Origin: Todiramphus chloris collaris
Lineage: Eukaryota; Chordata; Aves; Coraciiformes; Alcedinidae
NCBI GenBank assembly: GCA_025345505.1
Contig: JANVCC010000062.1
Coordinates: 13,866,809-13,930,808 of the forward strand
Length of the DNA: 64,000 nt
Direction of reading: 5' to 3'
The notes below the pieces were generated by a model, which was not told the DNA's origin, did not search any database, and was given only the letters and a program-made list of their open reading frames with translations. The position numbers and the translations under genes were made by a program. Of this stretch, positions 57,122-64,000 are shown piece after piece (position 1 is the stretch's first letter; each line of letters begins with the position of its first letter).

Positions 57122-57157
57122 AAAAAGCAGAAGCAGAAGTGGAGTTATAACAATGCC
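57122..57157 (-). CDS. SLC10A7: SLC10A7 internal 36-bp coding microexon
   Basis: This is the most upstream SLC10A7 exon in the window. It encodes 12 residues, GIVITPLLLLLF, a hydrophobic stretch that I recall at about residues 146-157 of the 340-residue human protein. The acceptor is a pyrimidine-rich tract ending in CAG at 57158-57160, and the donor is GTAAGT reading down from 57121. Both boundaries fall between codons (phase 0/0), so skipping this exon would keep the frame while deleting part of a membrane helix. It joins in frame to the exon at 46389-46472. The preceding exon, expected to encode the N-E-A-A-A-containing segment, was searched for and not found, so it lies beyond 64000. The exon is short, but its context and exact match to the family sequence make the call secure. 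Confidence 0.93.
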
Positions 57158-58666
57158 CTGGAAGAAATAAAAAATAAAATGTCTGTTAGTTAGGGAAGAA
57201 GAATATACTTTATTTCTTTGCACCTTAGCGCATGGAAATACACAAGCATCATTTAACATCATAGAAATGAAGTAACTAGAGGTTCAGCTTTGCTCTTTAC
57301 TGTGTATTATGATCATTTTATAGACCAAAGCCAGCACAAAGTATCTAATTCTACCTGTCCTCCTTTTGCACCTAAGCCACCCTATTCTAAAAAACCTGAT
57401 ATACAGAAATACAGATAGGTTATTTTTAAAAACATATTAAAGCTCCCCCCTCGCTGTACTGTATCTTAACTTCATTAAGCTGCTCCTCCTTAGGGGAAGA
57501 CTTGGGAGTAAGCCCCAGGCTACCCAGTCCCAGGTCCTCTTCTGAGCAAAAGCCACACCAACCATGATGAACTGGGTCTCGTGACTATGTAATGTAAAGT
57601 GATATTCCCCAAGGAAATGAGCTGAGATCTCAACACTCATTTCACTTGATTAGACTTCACATCTCACTGGTAGAAGGCAAGTCTTTCATCTAATTTAATC
57701 ACACAGGACCACCTCAGCTTTCCACATCCCCCAGGCAGACCCAAGCAAAAAAGATTTGTTGTCTTCACTGACGAGGAACAGGGCTAAAGCTGATGACTGG
57801 ACAAAACAGAGGATTTTAGGTTTCATTAAAATAATTCTTAAAATGAGTTGTTTGGGTGGGGAGTTCACAAAATGTACATCAGTTTGATAGCTGCAAACAG
57901 CAGTTCCCCACCATCCTTCCCTCTGACTTCAATATTTTATTATTTCTCACTAAAATGATTCTGTTATTTCATGCATGCTACTACACAAAGCTTGCTCAGA
58001 ACCTCTCTAAGCCAAGACTATTCTCCATCCAAATACGTCTCAAGAATAACTAGTCTTTCAGCTGTTCACAAACCTTATTGTCTGAAGGACAAAAGTCCAA
58101 AACTTGCTCACATCCATCTAAAAGGATGCTCATGTTCTGTTTGTTTTTAGCTCCAAGTGAAAAACGATCAAACAAATAAAGCAGTTCACCTCTGCTTTTC
58201 ATTTAACCTTAACACAGCTTTACTTCAATTGTTTAGAATCTAATATCAAGAAAATCCTTATATGACTAGTTTGGTATTTGATTTCTGGGTCCACAAAAAG
58301 CTGACAGCCAATAAGGCACAGAGAACTCCTATTGTGCTCTTAAAACAAAATGCAACAAGTAAATACCACAAACGATAGCAGCCGAGAAGTACTGAGGAGG
58401 CAATAGTTAAGCTGTGCAACTTGAAGGCTCTACAGAATTTAAAAACCTATTTTAAAATGAATAACATATGCGCTGACTGCCCCACAACCTCGCTATCCAT
58501 AACCATTTATCTTTTTGCAAACGTCACAGCTGAGAGAGATCATAAGAGACGAGAAAGAGAAGAAGCAGATACAATAAGAATTGCTTCAGGGAGTCACTGA
58601 TTACAGGGTGGTCTAGACCAAAATGCAGATAACAGTTCTAAAGAAATACAGGTCCCAGCTCTAGAG

Positions 58667-58710
58667 GAAGGGAGAAAAGTTGAGGCAGGAAGGGAGAAAA
58701 GTTGAGGCAG
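58667..58710 (+). repeat. Perfect 22-bp tandem duplication
   Basis: Two identical units at 58667-58688 and 58689-58710 begin GAAGGGAGAAAAG and end TTGAGGCAG. They are followed by a partial third copy (GAAGG). Absence of differences suggests a recent duplication. Confidence 0.95.
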
Positions 58711-61700
58711 GAAGGAGGCAGCAAGAGCTGAACAGATACTTGCATTCAGTAGCATCTACAACACTTAGAGAACAGTCAGAAATGTATTGCATAGATGCAA
58801 CAAAGTCCCTTCATCAGAATTACCAGACTCCAGCTTTTATAAACCACTACTAAGAACAGGTGAGACAGAATTTCCCCTTCTTCCCCTTCTCCCACTGACA
58901 ACTACACTGCAAAGCTCAGGGTCTGAGGATTCCCTAAGCATCCTGCAATTTTGGGATGGTGGAACACCACTGCAGCAGGGTTCCACCTTCAGACCCTTGG
59001 AAGAGCGAAGAGGAGCACGGATGGAGAGGGAGGTGACACGCCAAAAGCATCCTGTCCTCCAAATGAGCACTGAGTGTAGGGAGTAGAGAGCACATTGCCA
59101 GCTGGTGAGCACAGCCAGCTCTTCTCTAATGCGGACGGAACTCATCGATTCAGCACCATTAGGCATTTCGTACGTGCTTCATGCCTCAGCACATTTCATA
59201 GCACTTTTATACATTACCAAAAAATGCAAAGGTAAAAACCAAACCAAAACCAAAACAACCTTCCACTTTATCTTGTTGATAAAGATGGTGTCTTTTGTCT
59301 TTATGATGGGACCTGTGACTTGATATGTATTTGCTTTAGAAGCTGTGGTATTAACACAATGGGCAACGGCCACTGTTAGTTCAAAGAGGATGTCACTAAA
59401 GGAAACATTATCTCTGTGACAGTAACACTTCATAATTCTGCAAGTGAAGAGGAAGAGAATCCCAGTGTGCACAGTAAATAGATTCCTGACTTTGTTGAAA
59501 ATCTAGCACTCAAAAGGTCAATTCTAGCAATTCTTTACAAAATTTTACTATTAAACCTGGTGATCTTCATAATCAGAAGCAAGTTTCCTGTTGCCTCACC
59601 ACAGAAAGGATTTACAAGGCTGAATTTTCCCCTTTGCAACACACACACAATTCCCTGGGAAGCTAAACAATTACCTGACAGAACAGACAAGTTCATATTA
59701 AAAAATAGATGCTGTTGCTGAATCAGAGTAATTTGATGTTAATGTTTTATTTTGATAAGGAGTGCCCGTCTGAAAAACCACAGGGACTACATTAAGACCA
59801 GAGAGGGTTTTTTAGTCAGTAGTGCTGTGGTGACTGTGATGGTTTACGATTTGTTAGGGGACAGAACCTCTGTTACCAGACTGACTGACTGTGTTGAAAA
59901 AAAAAAAAGCAAAACTGGGGCATGTAAAGCCCACTTACGTGTTACCGTGAAACACTAATGAGCTTCTAGGTGCAAAACCCCTTCTTTTCAGTTTTCTGTT
60001 CCAGATTTGAAAAAGGGTTTACATGACCACGGATTATCTAACAAAAAGTAATACCCTTCCCTGCACCCAGTGCCTTGCTTCAACCTCATCACTAGAAACA
60101 TGCTCCTCAATATGCTCATAAGCATTGTGTGATGCATCTCAATTTGTACCCACTAAAGAATGGTATATAGAGCACACCACGTCTAAAGCCTACTGCCAGA
60201 AGATACAGAGGACTATTGAAGTTTTAGAGGTAAAACCAAAATTTGATTCACTCAGAATAAAGAAAAGGTGGAAGAAGAGTTACTCTACATGGTCCAGCTC
60301 ATCCACTGGCAGAGGATTCACAAAGACAAGCATATTCTGACACTGGCAGTGTCTAAGACTACACTAACACTACTAGTGTTTCTAAGACTACAACAGGCTG
60401 AAAAGCACAAAGGAAGCTAAAAATTAAAATAGAGACTATGGTTTTTAAACCCATTGATCACTACCACCATCAGAGATGAAAAAATAACTGAATTTGACCA
60501 CATTTTTCCCTGCCTTGCTTTCCAGGCAAGTGCTGTCAAATACGTAGTGTATGGAGATAAACAGATTGTAGATTAGCACTTCCAGCAGAAGCTGAGCATC
60601 TGCCCTTGAGAATGCAAGGTCATTACACAGTTTTAGCATCTTCAAAGTTCGGGTGGAGTGTTAAGCTTTCTGACTGATGCCCACAATGGAGTCAAAGTTG
60701 TAAAGTGACTGCCGTTTGCTATCAGCAAAAAAAAACTTTCAAGAAATCCATTTACACCTCTGATGTGAAAGACTGACTGAATATATTTCAATGATTTTAG
60801 TGGAAAGGGAAGAAAAAAATCTCAGCCTGACCTGAGACACTGATACAACACAGGAGTCTGAATAGTCAGATACCTGTAAACACACTTGTTTTTACAGTAA
60901 AGATCATGAAACATGTCTTAATTAAGAGAGTTTAAATACAAGTTTTTGTGTGCAAGCATGTCCATAAACACACTTTAGCAGCAAGGACATACTTGGAGAA
61001 CCAATTAATTGTTATTTGCCTTGGATAGATACAAATGTTAAGAGGTTTTCTATAGGTTTCATCCAATAGAACACTGCTGTAGTGCAGGCAATGAAATTCA
61101 AAATTATTCTCCATAACAATATAGAGAATCCATACATCTAATTGGTTGCCAGATCAGACAGCAAAAAGTAGTAACATAATGGATTTGAAACTATGATGGC
61201 AAATCATTAAGAAAGAAATTATGCAAATAGTAAGAGGAAGGTGGGCACAGATCCAGAGGGACACATGGTAGAAGACGAGTAAGGATTATTGTAATGAGGC
61301 ATGAAATACATGTGAACTTTCCTTCCTTTCCTTTACCCACAGATTTCCCTTGCAATTTTTCTTCATTCTTACAGGTCACCAGTATGACACGCATGTGGTA
61401 ATTACTAGTGAAAAAAAAAAACCCTTAGCCAAATTCATGCTTGATTTGTCTTGAGAAGAAAAAAAAAGCAAACTAAAAAAAACCCCAACCAAACAAAAAT
61501 CCACAGTGTTTTGTAGTCAAGGCTCTGAATAATTTTTTTTTTCTGACATGAATTATCTACTTGTGCTTACAGCTACCTATGTTCTTGGATGCTTGATCAG
61601 GGCAGGATACAGCAGGAGCAAAAATATATGCAGCATTATTTTATAAACTGAATAAAGGTTAGTAAAAAGTTAACTGGGCAGCATTTCCATCACTCCTCTT

Positions 61701-62019
61701 AGATTATGGTGTGAGAAAAATGGCTATGAACTCTGGATAATTTCAGCAGAAGAAAAGCATGAATGAGAACCGAGGCTCAATCTTCATCTGCATACAGCAA
61801 ACTGAAAACATTTCATTGCATTAGTATTTGGATCAAGTGACTGCAGGAGCCTATTTGAGACAAACTTCTGCATTTTTTAAACAGTTGTTAATATTTGTGT
61901 AAGTGTGGCCATATAAACTATGCTGTTCACGTGTTCCTACCTGAAGACAACACCGAGGATGACTAATTTTTTTGTCGAATGAGGTGTTCCATTACATTTC
62001 CACAATGAAACATCTGGTG

Positions 62020-62038
62020 CCCCCCCCCCCCCCCCCCC
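62020..62038 (+). repeat. Poly-C homopolymer, 19 bases
   Basis: This is an uninterrupted run of 19 C in the SLC10A7 intron upstream of the 36-bp exon; it reads G19 in the pre-mRNA. Confidence 0.97.
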
Positions 62039-64000
62039 AAACTTCACACTTATGTAAACGACATGTGTGTTTGGTTCTACCTTTAGCAGTGTTGGAGATT
62101 AAGTTACAATTGCACTTTCTGGTGTGCCTGTAGTTTCAGTCATTGCAACTTCAACATCCCTGTGTTGTTCTTCCCTGGGTACCACCGAAGCACAAACAAT
62201 CGCTTGCCTTTCGTTTGCCAATTTAATTATTTTCAATAATCACTTCAGGTGCACGTGCCTTTAAAAGTCTCCTTGTATACATCCCTTGCCTGTCAGCTAT
62301 TCCAGTGACATTGCTGGTTCTGAGAAGGCTTATGCAGCTGTAGAACTTCATAATAAACTATGTAATTTATCTCTTTATTGCCTTATTTTATATCAAATGA
62401 CTGATCTGAATGCTGGGAAGAAAAAGCTTTTGTATTTGTGCTTTTAGGATGCTAAACACACCCATCCTTGCTATAATAAATAATAGAAAAACCTGCAAAG
62501 ATACTGAAAAGGGAATGAAATTAAATTCCCACATTTTTGGTAAATTGTCATAAAGACTGTACAATACCACGGCAATGAACTTCAACAGAAAACTAAAAAT
62601 ACAATTTTACATAACCCTAATTCAACTGTGATTATAATTAAGTACCACAATAACTGCAAATCATCCAATTAGGCCAATATTGGATTTTAATAACAAAAAA
62701 TGTAAAATTACAAGAGCTATGTCAACACAGCTTTTGCTTTATCAGAGGGAACAAAACAAACCCGATTTCATCTCAACTATGAGATTACACGTAGTGCTTT
62801 GTGAATTATTCCAAACGTTGTACCACCTTTGTTCTGTTGTGTTAACCTAGGGGGCTCTGCTGAAGGAAAAGAATGGGAAACAAAATAATAATAAAATAAA
62901 ACAAAAAGGATAATATTAACAAGTCAAGGTTTGAAACTCAAACCAGGACAAGTGGCATCAGGTGATAGTAGAAAGCAAAAGCATTTCCACTACTTACTAA
63001 TAATTACTAATTCCAAATGTTGCCCTCACACATCTTTTATGCAAGTATGAAAACGAAATGGAATCAAAAGGAATGCAAGCAGCCAGAAAATGGTTCTTCT
63101 GACACAACAGAACCTCGAAACAAAGAAATAGTGGTCCGGACTATTTCTGGCAGTAACACTACTACACTTGTCACAGACTGAGTGTAAAGAACAAAACCAA
63201 AAGGAGAAAGCATTTTTTCCTATAAGATTGAGGGCTGAGGTTCCAGTATCGGATTGAAAGTTAAGCCAAGAGTATGAAAAGAGTGACTGAGAAAAGTAAA
63301 ACTCCATACAAGCCTCGTTTGCCTGGCTTCCCAGCAGAGGGCATCTTCCACACATTAGAAATTTCCTTCTTACACAGCAACAGAATAGTTAAGAATACAG
63401 GAGGAAGGATCCTGAAGTTTTGAAGAACTATAAAAACTTCTCGGGGCTTCAGAGGTGATACTGGAATTGTATCTGGAATGACGTACAAAATACAACAACA
63501 AAAGTCTGTCTCAGAGTTGAGAATGAACGCTTCCATCAGACATCCTGAAATCTTATACCCTACAGTATCAGTATTTTAAGAACAACCAAATAAAATCCAG
63601 TCAGATGGGAGTTGTCTGGCAGAGCACGGGACAGCTCCTGCAGTAAGTGAAGGGGTTACTGCTGGGGAAACTCCATCTGTCTGTACTTCCCAAGTGCTGC
63701 AGCCTCCTGCTGCTGCAGCAGCTCCGCAGAGCTCTGTGTGACCAAAGAAGATTTCGGGGGGGCCCTGGCTCACCTATCCGGGACAAGATCAAGCCATATT
63801 CCCTGCTCGAACTTCTGACACCTTCCTGCAACTTTCTGTTGTCTCTCTCTTGTGCAACACGTTCAAGTCCTGTTAACATCTTCAGTGTATTCAATGATAC
63901 TGTAGAGCCTATAGTTCCAACTGTTTCCCATTTCCCCTTGCTGACCGTTGTTCCTGGCCTCAAGACTTTCATCCTCTCTTTTACTCCCCCACCTCAACGA

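Larger units (their letters stand above)
57158..64000 (-). other. SLC10A7: SLC10A7 intron (3' part of the intron before the 36-bp exon)
   Basis: No coding exon of SLC10A7 was found here. The sequence is AT-rich, with a poly-C run at 62020-62038, a perfect 22-bp tandem duplication at 58667-58710 and a GC-richer unassigned open frame at 63601-63972. Otherwise I see no assignable features. Confidence 0.75.

Overview
The window looks like nuclear DNA from a bird. It is AT-rich and intron-dominated, with GT-AG exons, and it carries CR1 LINE copies of avian type. One copy ends in the characteristic ATTCTATG-type 3' tail. No prokaryotic gene organisation is present. The one gene I can assign firmly is the 3' half of SLC10A7, on the minus strand. 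Seven coding exons were found at 57122-57157, 46389-46472, 35536-35701, 32833-32884, 31279-31352, 14646-14791 and 11959-12003. They join in frame with matching phases to give 200 codons plus a stop. All seven have canonical splice sites. From my memory of the human protein (340 residues), the window starts at about residue 146; the first half of the gene lies beyond position 64000.

Layout. Positions 1-10.8 kb lie downstream of SLC10A7. They hold no gene I can name, but contain a possible plus-strand terminal exon with AATAAA near 2.07-2.27 kb, a 30-bp minisatellite (2911-3072) and an orphan CpG island with opposed YY1-like motifs (about 3.13-3.43 kb). The SLC10A7 3' UTR and poly(A) signals span about 10.87-11.96 kb. 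From 12 to 64 kb the sequence is exons and introns. The introns carry a 3' CR1 tail (17.67-17.85 kb), a 1.5-kb 5'-truncated CR1 with recognisable reverse transcriptase (20.47-21.97 kb), a much older CR1/L3-like relic on the minus strand (29.6-30.4 kb), a decayed Ty3/Gypsy-type integrase (43.58-44.17 kb) and a probable L2-type 3' relic (53.2-53.4 kb). Long poly-C runs (19, 30, 11 and 19 bases) are all C on the plus strand, so those in the gene are G runs in SLC10A7 pre-mRNA.

Function. SLC10A7 belongs to the bile-acid/sodium symporter superfamily. In vertebrates it is a multi-pass membrane protein of the secretory pathway linked to cellular calcium regulation, glycosaminoglycan synthesis and skeletal development. 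This window encodes its C-terminal membrane domain and tail. I see no novel multi-gene system. The items most worth a second look are the Gypsy integrase relic, the unassigned CpG island with its minisatellite, the strand-biased G runs and the bird-type C-terminal tail of SLC10A7.
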